DNA of 43,439 nt from DASZJY01 sp036260255 (GCA_036260255.1 DATAAF010000015.1:1-43439); one strand, 5' to 3'; counted from the stretch's first letter, positions 24,001-32,252 are shown. Numbers and translations are program-made. The notes: generated from the letters alone by a model not told the origin.

Positions 24001-24189
24001 TCGGCGGCGGAGCGGGCCCGGTCGGCGGTCGGATGGCGGGTCCGCGCCGCCCTCCGCCACCTGGCCGAGGTCCATCCCTCCCTCGGACGGCACCTGCAGA
24101 ACGCCGTCCGCACCGGGACGTGGTGCTCCTACCGGCCCGAGACCGCCATCAGCTGGACGATCGAGGGCACTCAGGGGCGAACGGCGTAG
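21058..24189 (+). CDS. AAA/STAND-type ATPase with TPR-like repeats
   Basis: 1043 aa. An N-terminal AAA (AAA_16-like) domain opens with FVGRETPLGALV, then Walker A GEPGIGKT at 51-58 and Walker B LVLVLEDLHWAD at about 135-146. A long helical-repeat region rich in TPR-like units (about 390-860) follows. A C-terminal module starts ATWAVTYGGTTCRVRDSKGL and has a long coiled-coil stretch (LDDRARRAYERRI, then AERAEEELDLLVQQL) ending TGTWCSYRP. This tail is common in orphan actinobacterial ATPases that otherwise carry cyclase or LuxR output domains. No LuxR HTH or other output is seen here. GTG start with GGGAGGA 7 nt upstream. It converges on the TIR-WD40 gene across a hairpin. Confidence 0.83.
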   Translation: MTAGPVPGTGADPRSLERDLPFVGRETPLGALVAAVQAAELGERVLGLVAGEPGIGKTRLLQEMAARVSSPVLWGACWEGDGAPPYWVWTQLLRALGEEPVLRELSSGEASPDARFRMFDAVAETFASASQRRPLVLVLEDLHWADEPSVRLLEFLCRDRRPCRLAIIGTYRDTDLDPTGPFALRLGELVRDGLQLSLGGLGKRDVGALVGAVADQDGGLQTMVPLLHRRSGGNPFFLRELVRLWRDEGRLDGASADLASAVPAGLRPVVARRLTTLTPATQDTLAAAAVLGADFDVPLLAAVTGSPIDTVLHALDEARGAGLVVAASTPGSFSFVHALVREVLYDGFSSAARVAVHRRVAEVLEEHYGDARLPEVAHHAVQSAVAGGGRRAVELAMRAAERSLGLLAYEEAAAWYGRALDVVRTDQPGDAREAELLIRRGEAYLAAGDLPAAREAYEQAAVIARRRDDAEQLARAALGLGAGLGGFEVQLLDPAQVELLEEALHALAPRPSRLRAWLLARLSVALSFMEGEARRLALSEEAVAMARQLGEPAVLGYALAGHCDAIPGPDHCETRLEEATEVVRLARAAGDRPLELLGRRLRLVALLELGEIADADVEIERFAQVADQVRQPLYRWYVPLWRGMRDLMRGDIEAAARHCALAEEIGQLARSHNARMLTFTQRWVRLRYQGRVTEAGRAMAQLIEPEVGAPSVTPAGWPYPAVVAAQLGELDRARVLLELWREAGLERRLRDSEWLPESAQLVEVVVRTGCHHVAQLLYEQLRPYAHLFCIEGIGAAFSGSVAWYLASLARFLGRLDEAVAYERQASDAHRRVGMVGDPPPLAAAASTPPAREQPLGSPPPGEAAMICEGATWAVTYGGTTCRVRDSKGLRDLAALLARPGDDIHSLELVGGADVGSGPGPALDDRARRAYERRIRDLQGDIDEARAANDLARAERAEEELDLLVQQLSEAFGLSGRTRATGSAAERARSAVGWRVRAALRHLAEVHPSLGRHLQNAVRTGTWCSYRPETAISWTIEGTQGRTA

Positions 24190-24200
24190 ACGTCCCGGCG

Positions 24201-24232
24201 CGCTGGCCCTGCCCTCTCTCAGGGCCCCAGCG
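24201..24232. terminator. Hairpin between convergent genes
   Basis: CGCTGGCCCTG (24201-24211), an 8-nt loop, then CAGGGCCCCAGCG (24220-24232). This is an 11-bp stem with a 2-nt bulge, palindromic so usable from both strands. It sits right after the ATPase stop and overlaps the TIR-WD40 stop. No T-tract, as is common in high-GC actinobacteria. Confidence 0.55.
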
Positions 24233-27044
24233 GGCACACGGGTCGGTTCTCGACCGCCGAACCGACGTGCAGCCGCCGCTCGTCGCCGGTGAGGTCCCGG
24301 CGGGCCACCGAGCAGGCGTGGTCACGCCACGACGAGGCGTCGAGGTCCCAGACCATGAGGCCACCGCCGTCCACCGCGGACGCCATGGTCCTCCCGTCGG
24401 GCGCGAAGGCGACCGCGGCGGGGAACGCGCCGGTCGGCGTCAGGCCGCGGACGGTGCCCAGCTGCTGGCTGCTCTCGAGATCCCACAGCGAGATGGAGCC
24501 GTCCTGGGTCGCGGCGGCCAGCAGCGTTCCGTCGGCGTCGAGGGTGAGGGCACCCGTCTTCCCCAGGCGCAGGGTCAGGCGCGGGGCGCGGGCGCCGGCG
24601 TCCCAGACGGCGATGGTGCCGGCGGCGAGCGACGCCAGCACCCGCCCGTCACCGCTGTAGGCCAGCGACTCGACCGCCGCCCCGCCGCCGGCCGGTGGCG
24701 GGAGTGTCTCGACCTGGCGGCGCTGGCTCACGTCCCAAAGGGCGATCGAGCCGCCGGTGGTCGCCACCGCCAGCGTCCCGTCGGCGCCGAAGGCACCGAC
24801 CGGCGACCCCTCGGCCGCCGATCCGCCGAAGACCTCCTCGTCCGTCTCCAGGTCGACCACCGAGAACCGGGATTCCCTCCGGAACCCGTAATCCCTCCGC
24901 AAGACGTAGCCGCGGCCGTCGGAGGTGACGGCGACGTCGGGGTCGAAGGCCCTCAGCCGACGCCCCTCGCCGGACCACACCATGGGCGGCTCGTCGCCCG
25001 CTCGCACCGTCTGGCCGTCGGGGCCGAAAGGAACCACCTGGGTGCCCCGGTCGAGCGGGAAGCTGCGCAGCTCCTCGTCGTCGAGGCCCCACACGCGGAG
25101 CTCGGGGCTCTCGCCGAACCCCGCGGGGGCGACCCACCCGACCGCACGACTGTCGGCGCTGAACGACAGCGAGCGGTAGCCCAGCTCGGCGTTGGAGACA
25201 TCGCGCGGCTGCGACACGACGCGGCCAAGGCGGTGCGAGCGGTGGAGGTTGGAGACGACGATCGTGTCGCCGGCGGCCACCGCGAGCGTCCGGCCCTCGC
25301 GGTCGAGGGCCATGCCGGCCACGCGGCCGGGGTACCCGGTCAGAACCGCGCTCTCCCCCAGCGGCTCCACCGACGCGGCGTCGAACAGCCGCACGGCGCT
25401 CTGCCCGGCGACGGCGAGGACCCTGCCGTCGGGACTGAAGGCCATACCGTCCGGCGTGCCGGGTAGCTCCCTGCGTGGGCTGTCGAAGTAGTCCTGGCCG
25501 GGCGGGACGACCCCGATGCCGATCCCGTCGCCCCACGCCACGAGCCCCCCGCCCGGGTTGAACGCCGAAGCCGATGTCGTCCTCGGTCCGAAACCGTGCG
25601 CCACGAACGGCCGGACGGCCTCTCCCGTCCGCAGGTCCCAACCGGAGGCGGTGGCGAAGGTGCCCCCGACGTCCAACCGCCGACCGGCCTCCGAGAACCC
25701 GAGTCGGGTGACCGCCTGCCACGTCGTCGTCGGCGACGACGGGTCGCCGTGGAAGAACCGCCGCACCTCCTGCCCGGTGCGATCCCAGACAACGACGTTG
25801 CCGCGCCCGTCGCCGGTGGCGAGGAGCTCGCCGTCCGGCGAGAAGGAGACCGCGCTGACGGCGTGCTCGCCGGCCCGCAGCGTCCCCCGAAGCCGACCAG
25901 TCGCCGTCTCCCAGACCGTCACGTTGCCGTCCCGCCTCCCGGCGGCGACGAGCTCGCCGTCGGTGCTGACTCCGAGGCTCTCGATGGGGGCAGGGTCGGC
26001 CGCCGCAGCCATCGTCCGCAGGCGTTCCCGACGGTCGACGTCCCAGACGATGACCGCTCCGCCGGTGTCGGCGGAGACGATCGAGCGCCCGTCCGGTGTG
26101 AGCTCGACGGCCGTCGCCGTGCCCTTGTGGCCGCGGAGGAACGCAAGGTGCTGCGGGTTGCGCTCGAGGACGGAGAAGAGGGTGCTTCGTGCTTGGGGCG
26201 TCTCGTCAGCGCGGAAGCCCTCCACCGCGAGCAACAGGGCGAGGTCGTACTGGGTGTCGACCAGGCTCGTCGCGGTGGCGGCCAGCTGCCGTGATGTGGC
26301 CAGCCGTGCCTGTCTCCGTGCCTCGTCACGCTGGTTCACCGCCACCACCCCGCCGGCAGTGGCGGCCAGGGCGAGGACGGTGAGGCCGGCGACCGCGGCC
26401 CGCGCCAGCCTGACCGCCCGCCGATGGTGGCGAACGTCCTCGCCGAAGAGGTCGTCCTTGGCTCGCCCGTGCATCGGGGCGGCCAGGTCGGCCACGGCGT
26501 CGCGGAACCTCGGGTTCTGCAAGGAGAGCTGCTCGGTCTCACGAGCCCAGCGCAGGTCGATGAACCGCGGCTCCTCGGAGAAGACGCCGCGGAGGCTGGG
26601 GGGAAGACAGGTCGTCCTCGTCCAGTCGAAGTCACCGGAGCCCCTGTCCCACCCGATGTCTCCGCCGGTGAGGACGATCAGGAGCTTCGAGCGGTCCTTG
26701 TGGGAGGCCCACCAGCTCGCCTCCCGGTCGACCCAGGGCGATGCCGCCGCCTCCGGCGAGGCGAGGAGCACGAAGAACTCCGACGCTGACAGGGCCTGCT
26801 CGATCGACGGCCAGAGAGCCGGGTTGGCCGAAAGGCTGGTTTCGTCGCGGAACACCCGGAGGGCGCGTTGGCGGTACCAGGGCTTGGCGAATCGCTGGAG
26901 TCCGGCCTGGAGGGCGGGCGCCAGCTTTCCGTCGAGCGCATGGCTGTAGGAGAGGAACGCCGCGTAGGTCGCCGGCTCGACCGCCCCGGCCGCCCTCCGC
27001 CGCGAGGATCGGCCCGACGTTCCCGACTCGCCGACCAGGCTCAC
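24219..27044 (-). CDS. TIR domain-transmembrane-WD40 repeat protein
   Basis: 941 aa. Start: the frame is open to an upstream start at 27131, but GTG 27044 overlaps the previous gene's stop exactly (GTGA), so I choose it. An N-terminal TIR domain (about 25-160) has YAAFLSYSHALDG, then FRDETSLSA and SPWVDREASWW. This last block fits the S-x-W-x-x-x-E pattern whose Glu (108) is catalytic in TIR NAD-cleaving enzymes. A transmembrane helix follows (VAGLTVLALAATAGGVVAV), then a helical linker (EARRQARLATSRQLAATATS, also seen in other prokaryotic conflict proteins). About a dozen WD40 repeats fill the rest (FSPDGELLATGDGRGNVVVW and similar). The WD40 propeller probably senses or binds a partner and controls the TIR (inference). 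Second gene of a two-gene operon with the TrkA-RyR-SLOG protein. Confidence 0.88.
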   Translation of the reverse strand: MSLVGESGTSGRSSRRRAAGAVEPATYAAFLSYSHALDGKLAPALQAGLQRFAKPWYRQRALRVFRDETSLSANPALWPSIEQALSASEFFVLLASPEAAASPWVDREASWWASHKDRSKLLIVLTGGDIGWDRGSGDFDWTRTTCLPPSLRGVFSEEPRFIDLRWARETEQLSLQNPRFRDAVADLAAPMHGRAKDDLFGEDVRHHRRAVRLARAAVAGLTVLALAATAGGVVAVNQRDEARRQARLATSRQLAATATSLVDTQYDLALLLAVEGFRADETPQARSTLFSVLERNPQHLAFLRGHKGTATAVELTPDGRSIVSADTGGAVIVWDVDRRERLRTMAAAADPAPIESLGVSTDGELVAAGRRDGNVTVWETATGRLRGTLRAGEHAVSAVSFSPDGELLATGDGRGNVVVWDRTGQEVRRFFHGDPSSPTTTWQAVTRLGFSEAGRRLDVGGTFATASGWDLRTGEAVRPFVAHGFGPRTTSASAFNPGGGLVAWGDGIGIGVVPPGQDYFDSPRRELPGTPDGMAFSPDGRVLAVAGQSAVRLFDAASVEPLGESAVLTGYPGRVAGMALDREGRTLAVAAGDTIVVSNLHRSHRLGRVVSQPRDVSNAELGYRSLSFSADSRAVGWVAPAGFGESPELRVWGLDDEELRSFPLDRGTQVVPFGPDGQTVRAGDEPPMVWSGEGRRLRAFDPDVAVTSDGRGYVLRRDYGFRRESRFSVVDLETDEEVFGGSAAEGSPVGAFGADGTLAVATTGGSIALWDVSQRRQVETLPPPAGGGAAVESLAYSGDGRVLASLAAGTIAVWDAGARAPRLTLRLGKTGALTLDADGTLLAAATQDGSISLWDLESSQQLGTVRGLTPTGAFPAAVAFAPDGRTMASAVDGGGLMVWDLDASSWRDHACSVARRDLTGDERRLHVGSAVENRPVCPLGP

Positions 27045-29404
27045 AGGCGCTCGAAGGTGACCAGCCCTTGGTCGTCCCCGAGAGACGTCGGGTGGGCGGT
27101 GTCCTGCCGGCGGTTGCCGGCGCGTACCCAAGCGAGCGGCAGGCGACGTCGTCGCGCCAGCGCGACGACGTCAGCGGTGCCGCCCCTTCCCTGTGACGCC
27201 TCGCCGTCCCACACGGCGACGAGGACGTCGCAGTGGTCGATGACGTAGCGGCCGGCCTTCTCGTACGACTCCTCTCGGGTGTCGGCCGGAGGGAGCTCGA
27301 CGACCTCCTCGGCCTGGGCCAGCAGCCTTGCGAACTCCTCGCGGCCGGTCTCGGTCGCGAAGTCCTGGACGTAGTCCTCGGCGGGGAGCGGCAGGGCGGC
27401 CACCAGGCGGCTTCCGGGGCGGGTGAGGATGCGCCGGGCCACCAGCCGATCGGCGCCCTCGGCGAGCGCCGATAGAACCGTCACCGGCCGGCCGGGGTGC
27501 GTCGCCTCGATGCGCCGTATCGCCTCGTCGACGCCCCGAGCGAGCTTGTCGACGTCGGTGAGCACGCGGTGCCCGGTCACGCCGACGGTCACGGTCCGGA
27601 TGACGGCGAACCCCGTCGACGCCAGGAACTCGGGCAGGGCCCGGACCAGGGCCCGGTCGATGTCCTGCACGTCCGGTGGGAGCTCCTCCCACGGCACGAG
27701 ATAGGGGCTGCGCCGGCGCTCGACGTCCTTGGTGGCGGCGTACGTCCACGCGGCGCCGGTCCGCTCCTCACGCCAGGCTTCGTGCTCCATCCGAGCGAGG
27801 CGCTCGACTTCCTCCTCCGCGAAGGTGACCGGCTCGACGTGCCAGTCCCACAAGGGCTGGAGCCGGCAGCCGACCGCCCGCATCTTCTCGCCGATCTGTC
27901 GGGCCAGGCGTCGGTTGGACTCGCGCAGGTCCTCGGGGAGGTCCTCCCACGGCGCCACCGACCGGCCGTCATCGGTGCCCTCCGCCGCCTGGCGGTTCCG
28001 CAGGTACTGCTCGTGCAGGGCGCGGGCGATGGTCTCGGTAGGCCCCGCCAGCAGGGACTGGGGGCGGGACATCCACTCTCTGGGGTCGAAGGGGCGCATG
28101 TGCTCGAAGGGCCCCGCCTCGGTGTCGGCGAGCAGGCGCGCCAACCCTCCGCGGCGGGAGGTGCGCACGACGATGGGGACGCTCGGGCCCGGTAGCCGCC
28201 GGCGGACGACGAGCGCCGCCCCGATGCTCCTCGCTTCGTCGCTCATGCAGACGTAGACCCGGCTGAACGGCCAGTCGAGGTCGCGCTTGTACAGCGAGGT
28301 TCCCTCTTCGAACTCCGCGGAGGTGACGTCGACCGTCCACGGCTCGATCTCGCAGGTTCGAGACAGTCCCGGATAGCGATGGCAGAGGTCCGCCACTTTG
28401 GCTTCGGCGTCCAGGTCGACCGCGGTGATCCGGAGGGTGCGACCCTCGCGCTCGGGGACCACGTGCCACGCCCGTGCCGCGTGGACGACGATGCTGCGGC
28501 CCACGTGCCCGAGCCCCACCACGAGGAGATGGGGACCTCGTTCGGCGTGGTAGCCGAAGGTGTCCTCGCCTCGCATGAGCTCGACCACGCCTCTTTGGAC
28601 GGGGTCGAAGAAGTCGAGGCGGAGCGTTCCGGCCAGGGGATTGGCGACCTGCGACTCGGTCAAGAGAGCCGACAGGTCGGGGTCGGCGACGTGGACGAGA
28701 CAGGTGAGGGGGCGACGACGGCGCGACGCCACCGTCGAACGGGCGGTGGCGGCGACTTCGGCGTTGATCCTGTCGTCACCACAGCAGACGACGAGCAGCC
28801 GAGCCTTGCCTACCCCTGCCCGCGTGAGGGTGGCCACGTGGGTCGCATCCCCGGCGAGGACGATCGCCCCGTCCACGCCCGCCCCCGTCGTGCCGTCGGG
28901 CCGTCCCAGATCGACGCCGACCACGTCGTCCCCGCGCCGGCGGAACCCCTGGGCGATGAGCGCTCCCTCCTCGCCCAGCCCGCACACCACCACGTGGTCC
29001 TTGACGAACCAGCGAACACGGAGCCGGGCGAACCGCTCGGCGAACAACAGGGCCACTGCGGACCAGACGGCGGACGCCGCCACCGCGGCGGCGAGGAAGC
29101 GGGCGGCGGTGAGCGGCGCCGGGAACGGCGAACGAGCCTCTGGGGTCTCCAACACGAACAGCTGGAGCACCGTGTAGAGGCGCTCGGGCCACGGCAAGGG
29201 GTTCCTCTGGCGGGCCAGCCCCCACAGCGCGAGCGCGGCGGCGACCAGGGCGACGACCAGGCGCACGAGCCAGGCGTGCGCCTTCAACCACGACCAGAGG
29301 CGCCTGCCCCGCCGGCTGGCGACGCCCCGCTCAGCCGTCGCCGACCCGGCCTGCATGGCCACGAGAGGCACGGTACCCCAGCGGCCGTCAGACGGCCCGG
29401 GCAC
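27041..29404 (-). CDS. Membrane TrkA-N / RyR / SLOG multidomain protein
   Basis: 787 aa. Two membrane helices (about 43-63 and 100-122) come first. A TrkA-N/RCK-type Rossmann domain follows (HVVVCGLGEEGALIAQGF, GxGxxG 142-147), and a second Rossmann-like unit (LLVVGLGHVGRS, 297-302). Next is a RyR domain (about 495-600: LARQIGEKMRAVG, then VERLARMEHEAWREER), a fold named for the ryanodine receptor. Last is a SLOG-type Rossmann domain (about 605-765: VGVTGHRVLTDVDK, SALAEGADRLVA, DVLVAVWDGEASQGRGGT). TrkA-N, RyR and SLOG domains co-occur in nucleotide-centred prokaryotic conflict systems (published comparative genomics of such systems). Here they are coupled by GTGA to a TIR protein, suggesting sensing of an NAD-derived signal. 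The start is uncertain: GTG 29404 or ATG 29356. Confidence 0.85.
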   Translation of the reverse strand: MPGPSDGRWGTVPLVAMQAGSATAERGVASRRGRRLWSWLKAHAWLVRLVVALVAAALALWGLARQRNPLPWPERLYTVLQLFVLETPEARSPFPAPLTAARFLAAAVAASAVWSAVALLFAERFARLRVRWFVKDHVVVCGLGEEGALIAQGFRRRGDDVVGVDLGRPDGTTGAGVDGAIVLAGDATHVATLTRAGVGKARLLVVCCGDDRINAEVAATARSTVASRRRRPLTCLVHVADPDLSALLTESQVANPLAGTLRLDFFDPVQRGVVELMRGEDTFGYHAERGPHLLVVGLGHVGRSIVVHAARAWHVVPEREGRTLRITAVDLDAEAKVADLCHRYPGLSRTCEIEPWTVDVTSAEFEEGTSLYKRDLDWPFSRVYVCMSDEARSIGAALVVRRRLPGPSVPIVVRTSRRGGLARLLADTEAGPFEHMRPFDPREWMSRPQSLLAGPTETIARALHEQYLRNRQAAEGTDDGRSVAPWEDLPEDLRESNRRLARQIGEKMRAVGCRLQPLWDWHVEPVTFAEEEVERLARMEHEAWREERTGAAWTYAATKDVERRRSPYLVPWEELPPDVQDIDRALVRALPEFLASTGFAVIRTVTVGVTGHRVLTDVDKLARGVDEAIRRIEATHPGRPVTVLSALAEGADRLVARRILTRPGSRLVAALPLPAEDYVQDFATETGREEFARLLAQAEEVVELPPADTREESYEKAGRYVIDHCDVLVAVWDGEASQGRGGTADVVALARRRRLPLAWVRAGNRRQDTAHPTSLGDDQGLVTFERL

Positions 29405-29544
29405 TCCTATCGACGAGCTCGAGCACGGAGGTCGACTGCGGGAACGAGTCGTGTCGGAGGGAGCTCAGGATCAACCCGTTCGTCATCCGCCGCCGCTCGC
29501 CCGCCGACGGGTGAGACGGCGGGCGTTCGACGATCTCGGACGCT

Positions 29545-30618
29545 TCAGGGGCGAACGGCGTAGAGGCGGAAGAACCCGCCGTCCACGTCGAGGACGTCCA
29601 CCCGTCGGAACCCCGCCTTGGTCGCCAGGTCCCGCACCGTCCCTTCGCGGATCACCGTGCCGATGGCCGCCGACGGCTGATCGGCCAGCGACGCCGGCAG
29701 GCAGTGGGTGATGCTCCAGCCGTACATCATACGCTCGAGGTCGTCGCCCGGAGCGGTGAACGTCGGCGCCACCGCCTCGTCCGCCACCAAGAGGACGCCG
29801 TCGGCGGCGAGGGCGCTGCGGACGGCGGCCAGGACCTCGACCGGTCGGGCCATGTCGTGCAGCGCCTCCAGGATCAGCACGACGTCGAACGGGCCGGCGG
29901 CGGCGAGCTCACCGGCGTCGGCGCACTCGAAGCGCACCGAGACGCCGTGCTCGCCGGCCGCCGTCCGGGCCTCGGCGATGGACGCGACGTCGTTGTCGAC
30001 GCCCCACACCTCGGCGCTCGGGTAGGCGCGGGCCACGGCGATCGTCGACCAGCCCTGACCGCAGCCCAGGTCGGCCAGCCGGCCGCCGCTGGCCAGCCGC
30101 TCGGCTGCCGGCCCGAGGGCGGGCAGCCACTCCTCGACCAGCGCCGACGTGAAGGCGGGCCGGTTGATGGCGCCCTGGGCGCGGCGGAAGTCGTCCCCAT
30201 AGCGGGCGTAGGGCACCCCGCCGCCGCTGCGGTAGGCCTCCAGCACGTCCGGGAGCGCCGAGGCGATCCCCACCACCAGCCCGGCCAGGGGTGCGACGTG
30301 GTCGATGGCGACGGGGTCCGCCACCACGCCGACGTGGGCCTCGGGGAGGGTGTACCGGCGGGCATCGGCGTCGGCGGCGACGTCGTCCACCGTGAGCACT
30401 CCGGCGACGGCCTGCTGCTCGAGCCACTCCCGGGCGTAGCGGGGGGCGATGCCGGCGGCGGCCGCCAGCTCCGGTGCGGTGCGGGCGCCGTCCAGGAGGG
30501 CCTTGTACAGGCCCAGGCGGTCGCCCAGGTAGATGCCGAACAGCTCGAGCGCGCCGGTGGCGGCTTCGAGCACTCGCTGGTCGAGCGTGGTCGTCGTGGT
30601 GGTCTCGCTGACGGTCAT
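29545..30618 (-). CDS. SAM-dependent methyltransferase (Rv2258c-like)
   Basis: 357 aa. An N-terminal winged-helix-type region (residues 10-85: ALELFGIYLGDRLGLYKALL, then PRYAREWLEQQAVAGVL) is followed by a class I methyltransferase domain. The SAM motif is LADLGCGQGWS, then VWGVDNDVASIAEAR and DVVLILEALHDM. This order matches the Rv2258c family of small-molecule methyltransferases. The substrate is unknown. The ATG at 30618 has GAGGAGGA about 8 nt upstream; the frame is open further upstream but antisense to the hydrolase. It is divergent from the alpha/beta hydrolase over a 132-bp region holding operator-like repeats. Confidence 0.88.
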   Translation of the reverse strand: MTVSETTTTTTLDQRVLEAATGALELFGIYLGDRLGLYKALLDGARTAPELAAAAGIAPRYAREWLEQQAVAGVLTVDDVAADADARRYTLPEAHVGVVADPVAIDHVAPLAGLVVGIASALPDVLEAYRSGGGVPYARYGDDFRRAQGAINRPAFTSALVEEWLPALGPAAERLASGGRLADLGCGQGWSTIAVARAYPSAEVWGVDNDVASIAEARTAAGEHGVSVRFECADAGELAAAGPFDVVLILEALHDMARPVEVLAAVRSALAADGVLLVADEAVAPTFTAPGDDLERMMYGWSITHCLPASLADQPSAAIGTVIREGTVRDLATKAGFRRVDVLDVDGGFFRLYAVRP

Positions 30619-30650
30619 CGGAAGGTCCTCCTCTATCTCGCCTTCTCCCA

Positions 30651-30694
30651 GGGAGGCGTGAGGTCGCGCCTCCCATCGTGAGGCCGCGGCTCCC
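30651..30694. promoter_or_regulatory. Operator-like tandem and inverted repeats
   Basis: Two near-identical 17-nt direct repeats, GTGAGGTCGCGCCTCCC (30658-30674) and GTGAGGCCGCGGCTCCC (30678-30694), differ at 2 positions and are spaced by exactly 20 bp (two helical turns). The first also forms an inverted repeat with GGGAGGCG at 30651-30658. They sit between two divergent start sites, a good position for a shared repressor or activator. Confidence 0.55.
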
Positions 30695-30750
30695 GCCATG
30701 TCGAGTGACGGCCGCCCACGGGGGCGGGCGACGACAGAGGAGGAATACCG

Positions 30751-31584
30751 ATGACCGTCACCCAGGCAACGTTCAGAGGACCGGTCGACGTCGGCGACGT
30801 CGAGCTCTGGGTCGAGCAACGCGGGGAGGGACCCGACGTGCTGCTCATCGCCGGGCTCGGCGACCCGATCGAAGCGTGGCAGTTCCAGCTGGACGCGCTC
30901 TCCGACCGCTACCGCGTCACCGCATTCGACAACCGGGGGATGGGCCGCTCGCCGCTTCCGGAGGAGCCGTACAAGGTGCGGACGATGGCCGACGACGCCG
31001 CCGCCATCCTGCGTGCCCTCGGCGTGCCCGCCGCCCATGTCACCGGCTTCTCGGGAGGGAGCGTCATCGCCCAGGAGCTGGCCCTCAACCACCCTGAGCT
31101 GGTCCGGAGCCTGGTGCTCGACAGCACATGGGCCCGCTTCGACCCGTTCATCTACACCCTGCTCGAGTCCGTGCGCTGGCTCCTCGATGCGGCGCCGAGC
31201 GAGCGGGCGTTCCTCGAGGCGTTCTACCTGTGGATCTACACGCGGCGCGCCCACGCCGACGGCACGGTCGCCGCGATCATCGAAGACGCTCTGACCTTCC
31301 CGCACAAGCCCTCGGCCGAGGCCGTCCGACGCCAGATCGACGCCTACGTCGCCCACGAGGGGACCGCCGACCGGCTCCAGCACGTCGCGGTCCCGACGCT
31401 GGTCATCGCCGGAGGCCAGGACATCATGACCCCGCCGCACCTGGGCCGGGTCGTCGCCGAGGGGATCCCCGGCGCCCGTTTCGTGGTGCTGGAGGAGGAA
31501 GCCCATCAGCCGTTCCAGGAGCGCCCCGAACAGTTCAACGCCTTGGTCGACGAGTTCTGGCGCACGGTCGACGGAAGGACCTGA
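30751..31584 (+). CDS. Alpha/beta hydrolase
   Basis: 277 aa. An alpha/beta-hydrolase fold with nucleophile elbow GFSGGS (Ser101), an oxyanion-type region LLIAGLGDPIEAWQFQ, FDNRGMGRS, an acid in GGQDIMTPPH, and His in EEEAHQPF. The full catalytic triad is visible and the length is normal. It could be an esterase, lactonase or haloperoxidase-like enzyme; the substrate cannot be named. AGAGGAGG lies 8 nt upstream of the ATG. It is divergently paired with the methyltransferase, suggesting shared regulation. Confidence 0.88.
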   Translation: MTVTQATFRGPVDVGDVELWVEQRGEGPDVLLIAGLGDPIEAWQFQLDALSDRYRVTAFDNRGMGRSPLPEEPYKVRTMADDAAAILRALGVPAAHVTGFSGGSVIAQELALNHPELVRSLVLDSTWARFDPFIYTLLESVRWLLDAAPSERAFLEAFYLWIYTRRAHADGTVAAIIEDALTFPHKPSAEAVRRQIDAYVAHEGTADRLQHVAVPTLVIAGGQDIMTPPHLGRVVAEGIPGARFVVLEEEAHQPFQERPEQFNALVDEFWRTVDGRT

Positions 31585-31637
31585 GCGATCCGGTCTGTGC
31601 GCCTGCGCCCGCCACGCCCGGCGCTACGGTGACCGCC

Positions 31638-32252
31638 GTGGACGGGTTCGGGCGCATGGCCGGTTCGAGGCCTCGTTGGCTCGTCCCGCTCGTGGTCGTG
31701 GGGGCGGTGTTCCTGTTGCTGATCCTGCCCCTGGTCGCCTCGTACAACGGGCTGGTCGACAGCCGGGCGGAGGCGGAGCGTTCGTTCGCCGACGTCGACA
31801 CCCAGCTGCAGCGGCGCAACGACCTCATCCCCAATCTGGTGGCGGCGGTGCGCGGCATCCTCAACCAGGAGCAGGCGGTGTTCGGCGAGCTGGCCCGGGC
31901 CCGCTCCGCCTACGCCGGAGCCCGCACCGACGAGGAGAAGATCGCTGCCGCCGGCCAGGTCGACGCCGGGATCGGCCGGCTGCTGGCGATCGTCGAGAAC
32001 TTCCCCCAGCTCCGCAGCAGCGAGAACGTACGCGACCTGCAGGTCCAGCTGGAGGGGACCGAGAACCGCATCGCCCAAGCTCGCCGCGACTACAACGCCC
32101 AGGTCACGTCCTACAACAAGCGGGTGCGCTCCTTCCCCCGCAGCATCGTGGCCGGGATGTTCGGGTTCGACGAGAAGCCGCTCTTCACCTCCACGCCGGA
32201 GTCCCGCACCGTCCCCACCGTCGACCTGAACACCGCCACGACCCTCCGGTGA
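31638..32252 (+). CDS. lemA: LemA family protein
   Basis: About 204 aa. A short cytoplasmic tip and one N-terminal transmembrane helix (WLVPLVVVGAVFLLLILPLV) come before the LemA helical bundle: YNGLVDSRAEAERSFADVD, TQLQRRNDLIPNLVAAVRG, and C-terminal DYNAQVTSYNKRVRSFP, then a short tail. It is envelope-facing; the biochemical role is unknown. Starts are ambiguous among GTG 31629, GTG 31638 and ATG 31656. The stop overlaps the next GTG (GTGA), and LemA-TPM pairing is a recurrent arrangement. Confidence 0.9.
   Translation: MDGFGRMAGSRPRWLVPLVVVGAVFLLLILPLVASYNGLVDSRAEAERSFADVDTQLQRRNDLIPNLVAAVRGILNQEQAVFGELARARSAYAGARTDEEKIAAAGQVDAGIGRLLAIVENFPQLRSSENVRDLQVQLEGTENRIAQARRDYNAQVTSYNKRVRSFPRSIVAGMFGFDEKPLFTSTPESRTVPTVDLNTATTLR

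Noticed and set aside
30619..31506. N-terminal extension of the methyltransferase on the minus strand
   Set aside because: It is antisense to the alpha/beta hydrolase. The real start at 30618 has a strong ribosome-binding site and matches the family.
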